Part shown: piece by piece, positions 1 through 8,825 of the stretch
Layout of the letters: each line of letters starts with the position of its first letter
How positions within the stretch are numbered: the first letter of the stretch is position 1
Assembly: GCA_943192975.1 (NCBI GenBank)
Contig: CALPCJ010000003.1
Span: 62,001-126,000, forward strand
Length of the DNA: 64,000 nt
From: Senimuribacter intestinalis
GTDB lineage: Bacteria > Bacillota > Clostridia > Peptostreptococcales > Anaerovoracaceae
Reading direction: 5' to 3'
The notes under the pieces: model-generated
Seen by the model: the letters and a program-made list of their open reading frames with translations, nothing else
Database searches by the model: none
Told to the model about the DNA's origin: nothing
Position numbers and translations under genes: made by a program

Positions 1-2657
1 GTTCTGAATGAAACACTCTTCGTAACTGTCTTTGAGTTATAGCCATCTGTGGTTCCGGTTTCTACTGTACCCGCGCTTCTGGTTTTGCTGTCATTGAGAC
101 TGACCAGATTTCCCACCTTTACGCCATTGATATAGAACTGAATAAATCCATCCGGCGCTTCACAAGTTGTTGCTTCTCCCTTTTTCGGTAGAACAGTTGC
201 TGTAAAGTCCATCTGTGTCAGTTTCATCGCTTTCTTTCCATCAGCGTCTGTAACTTCTTCCATCGTAGGTTTGTAAGTCACATCTACAAGACGAGTATCT
301 GCTGGTGTAATGGATGCTGACAGGCTAGTCTGATGTCCCCAGAAAGTTTTGCTGAAATCTGCATCCTTCGCATATTCCATGTAGTTTACTGTAATTGAAT
401 ATCCTCCGGCATTTTTAATTCCGGCATCACTGCTACCTTCTCCTGTCGGTTTTCCGTCAGCGCCGGTTAAACGCACTGCGGAAGGCTTCATCTCTTCAAC
501 CTTAGAAATTTTACCACCGTGCGGCTGCGGTACTGTAATCTCCTGCTTCGCAATCTCCTCTTTGAGCTGATCCCAGTTAAAGGTCAGTCCGTCATAACGC
601 TTGTTCAGCTGTTTTTTCAGCTCCGCACTAAACTCGTCCGTATCTACGGTAAATGTAACGTAACGCTTGGTTTCACTTGGATTTCCTGGCACAGGAACTA
701 GGTTCGTAAACGGATATTCTGTATCTATCAGTGTGCCGTCAGCTGCCAAAAGCTTTAGATTGGAAATTGCTACAGTTTTTCCTATAGCAGACGTAGGAAG
801 CCAGAAATACAATTGCTTCGTGCTGTCCAGCTTCATAGCAAGACCGTATTCTGGGCTTACAGGCACGCCATCAACTGCAACAGAATAGCTGTGCAGATAA
901 TCGCCAGGCTGTAAAGTATGACTTACGCCGTCCTTATCTTCATATGCATAGCTGGAAAGGTCTACCTTTACCATAGTAAGGGAAGTACCGTCGGAACTGA
1001 TAACCGACGCCCCTTGAATACTATATTTAGTCGCAGTTCCTGAATTCGCAGCCGGGCAGAAAGAGCCACCGGTAACGATAACTTTACCGCCCACTGCACC
1101 AACATCGTACTGCGTACCATTATTGTTTGATTTTGGTAATAACGTACCGCCTGTAATCACGATCTCGTGCGGTGTACTTGCATCTCCATGCCCTATATTA
1201 GCTGCACTACCGCACGCACCGCCGAAGGCATTTCCATGATCCTTTCCTGTAGCAGTAATATATCCGCCATTGATAGTAATATCTCCAGGCTTATTACCAC
1301 TATGTCCTGTTCCTACAATATTCGCATGCCAACCAGCACCAATACCAGCACCGTGGTAGCTGGCAGTTGCATCGATAATACCACCGTTGATAACAACACC
1401 GCCGCCATCCAGCAAACAACCAGCGCCGCCATAATCGCCGCCTCCAATACCAGCGCCCGCGCTATTGCTTCCGCCATTCTTATATGCGTTTACCACAATA
1501 TTGCCGCCATTTACGGTAATTTTACCGCTGTTTTCTCTATTATTACCACCGATACAAGCAGCACTAGTACCGCTATACACAGTGAGGGAGCCAGGATTTT
1601 TGCTGTCCATCAGCCATGCAGGATCATCTTTCTTTGCCGCCTCTCCGTTTATGGTACAATCCTTCGTCAGTCTGCCGCCATAGACCGCAACTGGGTTTTT
1701 GACACTGTCATCAATGGTAAGCGTTGCTCCATAAGAAACATGAATACCTGCATTGTTAGTCCCAGTTAACGGGTCCATTGTATTACTGCTTCCATCCTTC
1801 AGTGTTAAATATAAAGTGGTTTGATCCGCCACAGTGTTAGGAATCAAATTAATCGGAGAAGCAGCGGCATTCTTAATAGACACATTGTCCAATGTCAGAT
1901 TTGCCTTCACCCCCTGTGCAATTGCAAGCGTATGCGTAGTACTGGTTCCTGCCAGCGTCAGTGCTCTGTTGGTGTTGATATAAATGACATTGCCGCTCAG
2001 GTAAACTTCGCTGTCGTTGGTCGTACCAGAAGTCAGTTCCTGCCCATCATCTGCTGTAATGGTTAAGCCACCAGCGCTATAGCTTGCATCCAGTAATGCC
2101 GAACTGTCTATTCTGACAACTGCTACAAGCGCTTCCACATCGTCTGTCAAAGCATATCCTTCCGGCAAAGAAGCCGTAAAGGTGTACTCTCCCGCGGTTA
2201 CGCCATCACCGATTTCGCCGAAATCCCAAGTGATTTCAACACTCTTTTCTGTACCATCCGCAAGTACTGCTTCGATAGACTTCGGTAAATACTCCTTCAG
2301 AAGTTCTGCTGTAACAGGATTCTCTTCATCTGCCGTAGGGCTCACCCACCATATTTTAGCCTTCTTGTCATAGGTCAATATCTCAGAATCATCTACCCAT
2401 TTCCAAGAAGAAATTACAATAGGTTCTCTGTTCTCAGTATCATCGCCTGAGAGTTCCATACCCGGCTTGTTCTCTTCTGATGGTTCACCACTGGTATGGT
2501 CTGGAGTCACAGTAACTCCGTTCTCACTATCACTTACAGTGTTTCCTTCTGCATTGACTAGGAATAAATCATTGAATCCAGCCGAATAAGCAAAAACAAC
2601 CATAAAGCATAGCAACATACTAATTGCTTTCTTTTTTAATGATTTACTTTTCATCAT
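1..2657 (-). CDS. Large secreted repeat-rich surface protein (5' part; runs off the window)
   Basis: An open frame runs unbroken from the ATG at 2657 to the window edge, so about 885 codons are visible and the C-terminus is missing. AAAGGAG lies 5-6 nt before the tandem ATGs. The N-terminus is Lys-rich, then has a hydrophobic stretch to about residue 30 that ends near a VNA-type cleavage site, so the protein is probably exported. Residues about 85-170 resemble a bacterial Ig-like domain (Tyr-Thr-Phe-Thr-Ala, Pro-Glu-Gly-Tyr-Ala). Residues about 360-515 repeat an I-x-I-N-G-G-x-I-x-A pattern followed by GAGIGGG-type Gly runs, as expected for a right-handed beta-helix or polysaccharide-binding fold. 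The role in adhesion or glycan binding is inferred. The anchoring region, if any, lies outside the window. The gene is preceded by an unusual promoter with a homopolymeric tract (see 2839-2868). Confidence 0.8.
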   Translation of the reverse strand, partial: MMKSKSLKKKAISMLLCFMVVFAYSAGFNDLFLVNAEGNTVSDSENGVTVTPDHTSGEPSEENKPGMELSGDDTENREPIVISSWKWVDDSEILTYDKKAKIWWVSPTADEENPVTAELLKEYLPKSIEAVLADGTEKSVEITWDFGEIGDGVTAGEYTFTASLPEGYALTDDVEALVAVVRIDSSALLDASYSAGGLTITADDGQELTSGTTNDSEVYLSGNVIYINTNRALTLAGTSTTHTLAIAQGVKANLTLDNVSIKNAAASPINLIPNTVADQTTLYLTLKDGSSNTMDPLTGTNNAGIHVSYGATLTIDDSVKNPVAVYGGRLTKDCTINGEAAKKDDPAWLMDSKNPGSLTVYSGTSAACIGGNNRENSGKITVNGGNIVVNAYKNGGSNSAGAGIGGGDYGGAGCLLDGGGVVINGGIIDATASYHGAGIGAGWHANIVGTGHSGNKPGDITINGGYITATGKDHGNAFGGACGSAANIGHGDASTPHEIVITGGTLLPKSNNNGTQYDVGAVGGKVIVTGGSFCPAANSGTATKYSIQGASVISSDGTSLTMVKVDLSSYAYEDKDGVSHTLQPGDYLHSYSVAVDGVPVSPEYGLAMKLDSTKQLYFWLPTSAIGKTVAISNLKLLAADGTLIDTEYPFTNLVPVPGNPSETKRYVTFTVDTDEFSAELKKQLNKRYDGLTFNWDQLKEEIAKQEITVPQPHGGKISKVEEMKPSAVRLTGADGKPTGEGSSDAGIKNAGGYSITVNYMEYAKDADFSKTFWGHQTSLSASITPADTRLVDVTYKPTMEEVTDADGKKAMKLTQMDFTATVLPKKGEATTCEAPDGFIQFYINGVKVGNLVSLNDSKTRSAGTVETGTTDGYNSKTVTKSVSFR

Positions 2658-2838
2658 TTCTCCTTTCTTAATAAAGTATACTAAAATATCAATAAAAAGC
2701 AGCAAGACAATATACGCTACACAAAAATTATTACTTTTTACGCAGCGTCACTTTTACCATTCATTAGGGAAAGCATGTATTGACTTTGCTTTCTCTTTCT
2801 GTCTTATTACAGAAAAATCGCTCTTTATCTCATAATAA

Positions 2839-2868
2839 ATTGTAACCCCCCCCCATACATTTTGTCAA
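2839..2868 (-). promoter_or_regulatory. Promoter of the surface-protein gene with a C9/G9 tract in the spacer
   Basis: On the minus strand TTGACA (2868-2863) and TACAAT (2844-2839) are separated by 18 bp. Nine of those spacer bases are an uninterrupted G run (C9 at 2846-2854 on the plus strand). The predicted leader is about 170 nt. A homopolymer between -35 and -10 is the classic design of a phase-variable promoter, because slippage by one base changes the spacing. Loss of one base would give the optimal 17 bp. The promoter is a sequence match; the switching is inferred. Confidence 0.6.
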
Positions 2869-2925
2869 GCTTTATTCCATGTGCTAACGCTATAGAGAGA
2901 AGTCACACTAATGCCGTATTTTATA

Positions 2926-2954
2926 TTGACATCTTCCCAAAATTAAAGTAGTAT
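2926..2954 (+). promoter_or_regulatory. Sigma-A promoter of the uracil permease gene
   Basis: TTGACA at 2926-2931 and TAGTAT at 2949-2954 have a 17-bp spacer. AAAGGAGAA at 2988-2996 is 7-8 nt before the ATG at 3004. The roughly 40-nt leader has no room for a purine riboswitch or PyrR-type attenuator. Confidence 0.7.
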
Positions 2955-3003
2955 GAATAGTTGAGTAATTATCCCTACCGTTTCAATAAAGGAGAATCAA
3001 TAT

Positions 3004-4317
3004 ATGACTGAGAAAGAAACACTAGCTGACGGTATCTATGACGCTTCTTCCCTAGGCATGCCAAAAATGCTGATTCTAGGGTTGCAGCACACTTTCGCCA
3101 TGTTTGGCGCGACCATACTGGTTCCGATTCTGACAGGTCTTGACGTATCTGTTACCCTGCTGATGGCAGGTCTTGGAACCCTTTTATTCCATTTACTGAC
3201 CAAAGGCAAAGTTCCTGCCTTTCTAGGTTCGTCCTTTGCATTCCTTGGCGGTTATGCTGCTGTTGCACCGATGGTAGACGGCACGCCTAACGAAGAGATG
3301 CTGCCTTACGCATGCGGCGGTGTCTTTGCTGCCGGCATCATCTACGTAATTATGGCGGCGCTAATTAAAGCTTTCGGCGCAAGAAGAGTTATGCGCTTCT
3401 TTCCGCCGGTTGTAACAGGTCCGATTATCATTTCCATCGGACTGATTCTGGCACCGACTGCTATCACTAACTGCCAGACCAACTGGCCCCTTGCACTGAT
3501 TGCCCTGCTTTCCATCATTATTTTTAACATCTGGGGAAAAGGCATGGTTAAAATCATTCCGATCATTCTTGGTGTAATCATTTCCTACATTGCAGCAATC
3601 TTCATGGGCGAAGTCGATTTGTCAGCAATCAGTGAAGAAGCCATCATCGGACTTCCTCACCTGACAGTGATGAAATTCGACATTTCCGCCATTATCACTA
3701 TTATGCCGATTGCTCTTGCAACCATGATGGAGCACATCGGAGATATTTCCGCTATCGGCGCTACCACAGGAAAGAATTATATTTCTAATCCGGGACTGCA
3801 CAGAACCCTTCTGGGCGATGGACTTGCTACTTGCCTTTCCTCAGCTTTCGGCGGTCCTGCAAACACTACCTATGGTGAGAACACCGGTGTTCTTGCTCTA
3901 ACAAAGATTTATGATCCACGCGTTGTCAGAATCGCAGCCTGCTTCGCAATTCTGCTTTCCTTTATTCCAAAAATCAGCTTTGCAATTTCTTCTATTCCGG
4001 CGGCTGTCATCGGCGGTGTTTCCCTGATTCTCTACGGCATGATTTCCGCCATCGGAATCCGCAACGTAGTCGAAAATCAGGTTGATTTCACAAAATCAAG
4101 AAACACCATCATCGCAGCTTTGATTCTGGTCTGCGCGCTGGGCTTTAACGCTGCAGGAGGTATTTCTTTCACCATCGCAGGTGCAACCATCACTTTATCC
4201 GGACTTGCTATTGCTGCAATCGTCGGCATCGTTGCTAACGCAATTCTGCCGGGCAACGACTACGAGTTCAGTGAGGAAGAGGGAACCGAGGAAAAGTTCC
4301 AGACCTTTAAGCTGTAG
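3004..4317 (+). CDS. uraA: Uracil permease (NCS2 family)
   Basis: The 437-residue protein is an integral membrane nucleobase:cation symporter of the NCS2/UraA type, which brings uracil across the cytoplasmic membrane. Family signatures are visible: QHTFAMFGAT near residue 28, MMEHIGDISAIG near 240 (matching the Glu/His pair of UraA TM8) and GENTGVLALTK near 295 (TM10, second Glu). About 14 hydrophobic segments are present and the length is normal. The gene is a single transcription unit with its own promoter, and a long inverted repeat ending in a T run follows it. Uracil rather than xanthine is favoured by the TTYGENTG sequence. A second, more divergent NCS2 carrier lies at 17624-18952. Confidence 0.9.
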   Translation: MTEKETLADGIYDASSLGMPKMLILGLQHTFAMFGATILVPILTGLDVSVTLLMAGLGTLLFHLLTKGKVPAFLGSSFAFLGGYAAVAPMVDGTPNEEMLPYACGGVFAAGIIYVIMAALIKAFGARRVMRFFPPVVTGPIIISIGLILAPTAITNCQTNWPLALIALLSIIIFNIWGKGMVKIIPIILGVIISYIAAIFMGEVDLSAISEEAIIGLPHLTVMKFDISAIITIMPIALATMMEHIGDISAIGATTGKNYISNPGLHRTLLGDGLATCLSSAFGGPANTTYGENTGVLALTKIYDPRVVRIAACFAILLSFIPKISFAISSIPAAVIGGVSLILYGMISAIGIRNVVENQVDFTKSRNTIIAALILVCALGFNAAGGISFTIAGATITLSGLAIAAIVGIVANAILPGNDYEFSEEEGTEEKFQTFKL

Positions 4318-4370
4318 TGCGTGGCGATGTCATCAACTTCATGACCATACATATTTCAACAAAAAACCTC

Positions 4371-4412
4371 AAAAATATGCACATTCTTCTCGAAAGGTGT
4401 GCATATTTTTTG
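4371..4412 (+). terminator. Terminator-like inverted repeat after uraA
   Basis: A perfect 13-bp inverted repeat (AAAAATATGCACA, 14-nt loop, TGTGCATATTTTT) ends in a run of six T. The A-rich left arm would also allow it to act on the opposite strand. It is one member of the hairpin family described at 4371-4570. Confidence 0.6.
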
Positions 4413-4570
4413 GATTTTCCTTCAAAATATGTGAATCTCCAATAAAATAACTGCTAAACAGACGTAAAATTCGTGTCTAGCAGTTACAAACGTGCATATA
4501 TTTTTGATTTTCTCTTGAAATATGTACGTCTCTGTGCATATTTTGAGACTTTCTCTCCAAATTATGCACA
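4371..4570. repeat. Cluster of TGTGCATATTTT-armed hairpins
   Basis: Three separate inverted repeats share the arm TGTGCATATTTT and its complement: 4371-4410 (perfect 13-bp stem), 4490-4529 (ACGTGCATATA with AAATATGTACGT) and 4533-4570 (TGTGCATATTTTG with AATTATGCACA). An unrelated hairpin (AACTGCTA/TAGCAGTT, 4449-4485) sits between them. The 287-bp gap between uraA and hinT holds no convincing gene. The same motif forms another cluster at 39214-39428 and a variant serves as the dnaJ terminator. Confidence 0.65.
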
Positions 4571-4604
4571 TACGTTAATATTCACCTTATTCTCCAGCCC
4601 GCTA

Positions 4605-4946
4605 TCAGCCTGGTGGCCAGGTCAGCTTACGTTTTCCAAGGATATGGAAATGCAAATGCTTTACAGTCTGGAAAGCATCTTCGCCGTTATTGCTGACAAC
4701 TCTGTAGCCATTTTCCAGCTCCAAATCGGTCGCAATTTCGTGAATCTTGAACATGATGTGTCCCATCAGCTCCCGGTCCTCTTCCTTAACATCATCCAGA
4801 GACGCAATATGCTTTTTCGGAATCACCAGCACGTGAACTGGCGCCTGCGGATCCAAATCATGAAATGCAATAATCTGATCATCTTCATATGCCACATTGG
4901 AAGGAATCTCGTGATTTGCAATCATGCAAAAAATACAATCAGCCAT
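4605..4946 (-). CDS. hinT: HIT family (histidine triad) nucleotide-binding protein
   Basis: This 113-residue cytosolic protein belongs to the Hint branch of the histidine-triad superfamily, which hydrolyses purine nucleoside phosphoramidates and related adenylates. The C-terminal signature HLHFHILG carries the His-x-His-x-His triad, and the N-terminal CIFC pair is typical of zinc-binding Hint proteins. The ATG at 4946 (MADCIFC) is preferred because AGGAGAG lies just upstream. It overlaps the mtaB stop by 8 nt (ATGGCTGA), so translation is probably coupled. hinT after mtaB is the usual Firmicutes order. Confidence 0.92.
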   Translation of the reverse strand: MADCIFCMIANHEIPSNVAYEDDQIIAFHDLDPQAPVHVLVIPKKHIASLDDVKEEDRELMGHIMFKIHEIATDLELENGYRVVSNNGEDAFQTVKHLHFHILGKRKLTWPPG

Positions 4947-6228
4947 TTTCAATCTCTCCTTTCATGCCGTCTTGATATGGTTCTAAAAGTTTTACCCAGT
5001 AAAACTGATTTAGCATTTCGGGCGTTCCCATAGCATAAACCTTAACATAATTATCCGAATATCCCGTCAGAAGTCCATCTTCTGTCAATTCCTCGAACAA
5101 AACCCTGCGAACAGCGCCGGTACACTTTTCAAAAAACTGTTGACTGGCAGCGTCGGCTTTTTCTATAAGTCTCTGACTGCGCGCATTCTTAACTGTTCCA
5201 CCTACTTGTTCGGTCATGTCAGCAGCTTTGGTGCCTTTGCGCGGAGAGTATTTGAAGACGTGTACTTTTAAGAAACCGGCTTGATCCACTATGCGCAGAC
5301 TGTCAGCAAACTCGTCCTCCGTTTCCCCGGGAAAACCTACAATAATATCCGTTGTAATGCCGTAAAGGGGATCAAAACCCTGTAGAACTTTCACAATATC
5401 CAGATACTCCTCCCGACTGTAATGCCTGTTCATGCGGGAAAGTACGCTGTCAGCACCACTTTGAATGGACAGGTGCAGATGCGGACACAACTTCTCGTAG
5501 CCTAAAAGTCCCTTTACATAATCTTTGTTGATAACCGTAGGCTCAAGAGAGCTGAGGCGTATGCGAAAATCACCTTCAAGAGCACTCAGTCTTGCTATCA
5601 GCGGCTCTATTCCATCGTAGCCTAAATCCTCTCCGTAAAGGGCGGTATTAATGCCGGTCAAGATGATTTCTTTGAACCCTTTCTCAATAAGCCCTTTGGC
5701 CTCCTCAACAATTTCCTCTAAAGTTCGGCTGCGAACTTTGCCTCTGGCATAGGGAATGATGCAGTAAGAACAAAACCTGTTACAGCCCTCCTGAATCTTG
5801 ATATAAGCTCTCGTACGAGATTCCATAGACGTAATAATCCCTGTAGACTGATATTCGGTCAGCTCCTCATAGGCAAGCACATGACAACTGGAAACACCAG
5901 CCTCAATATAGCTGAGCAAGTTCTGCTTTTCGCCAGTTCCTGCAACAATATCCACCTCTGCAATAGCCTGTACTTCCTGAGGACTGACCTGAGCGTAGCA
6001 TCCCGTTACCGCTACAAGCGCCTTTGGGTTTACTTTTTTCATTCTGCGAATATACTGGCGTGACTTACGGTCTGCCAAATTCGTTACCGTACATGTATTG
6101 ATAACATAGGCGTCAGCAAAGTCCTCTTCCCCTACAATCTGGTGCCCTGCAGCAGCAAACTGTTCCTTCATGGCTTCTGTTTCATACTGATTGACCTTGC
6201 AGCCCAATGTGTGAAATGCAATTCTCAT
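4939..6228 (-). CDS. mtaB: tRNA (N6-L-threonylcarbamoyladenosine(37)-C2)-methylthiotransferase MtaB
   Basis: MtaB is a radical-SAM methylthiotransferase that converts t6A37 to ms2t6A in ANN-decoding tRNAs. The 429-residue product has an N-terminal UPF0004 domain with FHTLGCKVNQYE, a middle radical-SAM domain with CNRFCSYC (Cx3Cx2C cluster) and a C-terminal TRAM-like region. The ATG at 6228 is chosen over upstream in-frame codons because AAAGGA precedes it, the protein then begins with the conserved MRIAFHTLGC, and a good promoter lies at 6257-6285. The gene is upstream of and overlaps hinT. Confidence 0.93.
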   Translation of the reverse strand: MRIAFHTLGCKVNQYETEAMKEQFAAAGHQIVGEEDFADAYVINTCTVTNLADRKSRQYIRRMKKVNPKALVAVTGCYAQVSPQEVQAIAEVDIVAGTGEKQNLLSYIEAGVSSCHVLAYEELTEYQSTGIITSMESRTRAYIKIQEGCNRFCSYCIIPYARGKVRSRTLEEIVEEAKGLIEKGFKEIILTGINTALYGEDLGYDGIEPLIARLSALEGDFRIRLSSLEPTVINKDYVKGLLGYEKLCPHLHLSIQSGADSVLSRMNRHYSREEYLDIVKVLQGFDPLYGITTDIIVGFPGETEDEFADSLRIVDQAGFLKVHVFKYSPRKGTKAADMTEQVGGTVKNARSQRLIEKADAASQQFFEKCTGAVRRVLFEELTEDGLLTGYSDNYVKVYAMGTPEMLNQFYWVKLLEPYQDGMKGEIENG

Positions 6229-6256
6229 AAAATTCCTTTCTGCTCTTTCTATATAA

Positions 6257-6285
6257 ATAGTACAACCTTTTTCCCTTTTCTTCAA
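6257..6285 (-). promoter_or_regulatory. Sigma-A promoter of mtaB-hinT
   Basis: On the minus strand TTGAAG (6285-6280) and TACTAT (6262-6257) are separated by exactly 17 bp. Predicted transcription starts about 20 nt before the mtaB ATG. This supports mtaB-hinT being transcribed apart from rsmE, from which it is separated by a divergent gene. Confidence 0.6.
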
Positions 6286-6332
6286 GAATAATCTTGTCTT
6301 TTCCCGATATATTATCTTGAAAGGATAGTATC

Positions 6333-8060
6333 ATGCTAAAAAAATTTTTTTCTGTTTTTCTTTTATGTCTGCTGGTTTTTGTAACGGTCGCAGAAAAATC
6401 CACACCGCCCACCGAATCTTCTGCCACTGCCGTCTCTGCTGTCGCAAGTACAAGCAAACAGACAGACTATATCAAATGGGTGGATTTTAATATCACTTAC
6501 GAAGCTTTAAAAGACGCTATGGAACTGGATATTGAAACCTTTGAGCAGGATCTGCACCTGCCCTGGGTAGAAAGTCTGGCTTATCTGGCGGCTCAAAATG
6601 GCGGAAACTTTAAAAGTTATAAAAAAACGAATCTGCAACAGTTTGCAGAAGCCCGCCAGGCAGGCAGTTCCATGGACGATTTGACCAAAACCTTAAAGGT
6701 CTACGATTATTATTACAAAGCATACTCAGCTGTCATCGGCAACCTGCTGGGACTTCGCAAAGACGGCACCTACGGGCTTACCGCCTATTCTCCTGTCGCT
6801 GCCGGCTACTGGTACACCGAAAGTGATGACTTTGGCAACGGCCGCAGCTACGGTTTTGCAAGAAAACATCTGGGGCACGATATGTTTTGCTCTGTCGGTA
6901 CACCGATTATCGCCGTAGAGGACGGAAAAGTCGAAGCGTTAGGTTGGAACCAATACGGCGGCTGGCGTATCGGCATTCGCTCCGGTGACGGACAGCGTTA
7001 CTATTATTATGCGCACCTGCGAAAAGACACTCCTTACATCAAAAATCTAAAGATCGGAGACAGTGTAAAAGCAGGTCAAGTCATTGGCTACTCCGGTCAA
7101 ACCGGTTACAGTATCAAAGAAAACGTCAATAATATCAATGTGCCGCATCTACATTTTGGCATGCAGCTCATCTTTGACGAATCTCAAAAAGAATGTCTTT
7201 CGGAGATCTGGATTGACACATATCCGCTGATTCGTCTGCTCTCTGCAAACCGTTCACAGGCTCTTGCCCCTGCCGCCGCAGAAACAGAAATCCCAGCTGA
7301 TCCTGCCGATACGAAAGAGGTTCCAATCTTGATGTACCATGGCTTAAGCGACGGCAGCATCGCTATGGGAGATTACTATGTCAGTCAAGCAGCTTTTGAA
7401 AGTGACCTGAAATACCTGAAAGAAAACGGTTATACTACCATTACCATGAGCGAACTCATAGACTATGTCTATGATAAAACAGGAAAAATGGCCCTTCCAG
7501 AAAAGCCTGTCATCCTCACCTTCGACGATGGATTTCTCAATAATCATACCTATGGTACGGATCTTCTGAAAAAATATCAAATGAAAGCTGTCATCTCCGT
7601 CATCGGCAGCGCCACCGAAGAGATGTCAAATACGCTTTATAAGAATAAAAAGACCTGTGCTGTCACTTGGGAAGAACTTTCAGAGATGCAAAAATCCGGT
7701 GTCTGGGAAGTTCAGAATCATACCTATGATCTGCACGATCTAAACAAAGGACGCAAAGGCGCCAGTCGCAAAGCCGGTGAAGCCGAAGAAGCGTACGAAA
7801 AGATGCTCAAAGAAGATTTGTCTTCACTTCAGACAGAGCTAAAAAAAACATTGAATACTGTTCCCAACACATTCACCTGGCCCTATGGTGCTTACACGAA
7901 GGATTGCCGCAGTTTACTGAAAACTCTTGGCTTTGAGGCAAGTCTCAGCTGTAACGGCGGTGTCAACAAAATCCAACAAGGCGATACAGAAGGATTATTC
8001 TTGTTAAAACGTAATATCAGAACTCCTCGTTCTAATATCGCAGAATGTCTTAACGACTAA
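6333..8060 (+). CDS. Secreted M23 peptidase / polysaccharide deacetylase fusion
   Basis: This 575-residue exported protein joins two cell-wall enzymes. Residues 1-25 form a signal-like segment without a lipobox Cys. A helical region follows to about 150. An M23 (LytM-type) metallopeptidase domain at about 160-290 has GHD near 180 and HLHFG near 270, the zinc ligands. A NodB-type deacetylase domain at about 325-575 has LMYHG, TFDDG near 395, NHTYDLH and a TFTWPYG motif. The likely substrate is peptidoglycan: cross-link cleavage plus N-acetyl removal, possibly in remodelling or sporulation. AAAGGA lies 7 nt before the ATG. The gene stands alone, divergent from mtaB and convergent with rsmE, inside an otherwise conserved gene block. 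Both domains look catalytically intact. Confidence 0.88.
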   Translation: MLKKFFSVFLLCLLVFVTVAEKSTPPTESSATAVSAVASTSKQTDYIKWVDFNITYEALKDAMELDIETFEQDLHLPWVESLAYLAAQNGGNFKSYKKTNLQQFAEARQAGSSMDDLTKTLKVYDYYYKAYSAVIGNLLGLRKDGTYGLTAYSPVAAGYWYTESDDFGNGRSYGFARKHLGHDMFCSVGTPIIAVEDGKVEALGWNQYGGWRIGIRSGDGQRYYYYAHLRKDTPYIKNLKIGDSVKAGQVIGYSGQTGYSIKENVNNINVPHLHFGMQLIFDESQKECLSEIWIDTYPLIRLLSANRSQALAPAAAETEIPADPADTKEVPILMYHGLSDGSIAMGDYYVSQAAFESDLKYLKENGYTTITMSELIDYVYDKTGKMALPEKPVILTFDDGFLNNHTYGTDLLKKYQMKAVISVIGSATEEMSNTLYKNKKTCAVTWEELSEMQKSGVWEVQNHTYDLHDLNKGRKGASRKAGEAEEAYEKMLKEDLSSLQTELKKTLNTVPNTFTWPYGAYTKDCRSLLKTLGFEASLSCNGGVNKIQQGDTEGLFLLKRNIRTPRSNIAECLND

Positions 8061-8088
8061 AAGGGACTGTTTTATAACAGTCCTTTTC
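8060..8088. terminator. Bidirectional terminator between the M23 fusion gene and rsmE
   Basis: A stem-loop pairs AAAGGGACTGTT with AACAGTCCTTTT around a short loop. A-rich and T-rich flanks suit termination of both convergent genes. Confidence 0.75.
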
Positions 8089-8090
8089 GG

Positions 8091-8825
8091 TTACAGTTCA
8101 AGTTCGTACATAGTCATGGCAAGAGCCGCCATACCGGCAGTCTCCGTACGTAAAATGGTTTTTCCCAAAGTCACGCAAGAGGTATTCCACTCTTTCATCA
8201 GCGCTGCTTCCTTATCAGAAAAACCACCCTCCGGTCCAATGACAATAGCAACAGATTGCGGATTTTCGGAAAGTCCTCGCAGGCAATCCTTAATAGAGTA
8301 ATTTTCCTCATTTTCGTACGGAAACAACACTAGATCAAATTCTGCCAACTGCTCACCGATCTCTGCAAATTTTATCTGCTGGCAAACACTTGGAATAACG
8401 CCGCGCTTACACTGTTTGACCGCCTCGTCTGCTACCTTCTGCCAGCGCTCCAATTTTTTTGCAAAATTCCCCTTTTCGACCACAACTGTTCTATCCATAA
8501 AGACTGGAACCACAGAAGACACCCCCAGTTCTACGCACTTTTGAATAATGGTTTCCATCTTTCCCGCCTTTGGCACGCCTTGAAATAAAGTCACCTGAAG
8601 CCGCGGCTCTCTGGCAAATTTCTGCTTATCCAAAACAGACAGCAACACCAAATCTTCATCGATAGACAGAATCTCTGCCTGATATTCCCATTCTGTCGAA
8701 TCAGAAACATCAAGCATATCGCCTTCTTTCATGCGCATGACCTTAATCATATGGCGAATGTCTCCTTTGTCGGTAATACGAATCAGACTTTCTTCTATAT
8801 TAGCTGCATCTGTAAAAATCTTCAT
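8091..8825 (-). CDS. rsmE: 16S rRNA (uracil(1498)-N3)-methyltransferase
   Basis: RsmE is a SPOUT-class enzyme that methylates U1498 of 16S rRNA. The 244-residue protein has the N-terminal PUA-like region (HMIKVMRMKEGD) and a C-terminal knot with VIGPEGGFSDKE and LGKTILRTETA, both family signatures. The second ATG (8825) is chosen: AGGAGG sits 6 nt upstream and its ATGA overlaps the stop of the preceding membrane protein gene, whereas the first ATG directly abuts AGGAGG. It belongs to the prmA-rsmE block that follows dnaJ in many Firmicutes. Confidence 0.93.
   Translation of the reverse strand: MKIFTDAANIEESLIRITDKGDIRHMIKVMRMKEGDMLDVSDSTEWEYQAEILSIDEDLVLLSVLDKQKFAREPRLQVTLFQGVPKAGKMETIIQKCVELGVSSVVPVFMDRTVVVEKGNFAKKLERWQKVADEAVKQCKRGVIPSVCQQIKFAEIGEQLAEFDLVLFPYENEENYSIKDCLRGLSENPQSVAIVIGPEGGFSDKEAALMKEWNTSCVTLGKTILRTETAGMAALAMTMYELEL

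Noticed and set aside
1167..1769. Plus-strand 200-codon frame
   Set aside because: It is antisense to the Gly/Asn-rich repeats of the surface-protein gene; the low-complexity composition explains the open frame.
2955..3003. Purine or PyrR-type leader before uraA
   Set aside because: The leader from the predicted start is only about 40 nt and has no conserved aptamer or terminator/antiterminator pair.
4449..4485. Hairpin AACTGCTA/TAGCAGTT as a terminator
   Set aside because: A good stem but no T run on either side; left as part of the intergenic repeat region.
4371..4570. CRISPR array
   Set aside because: The repeats are inverted pairs of variable sequence with irregular spacing, not direct repeats with unique spacers, and no cas genes are present.
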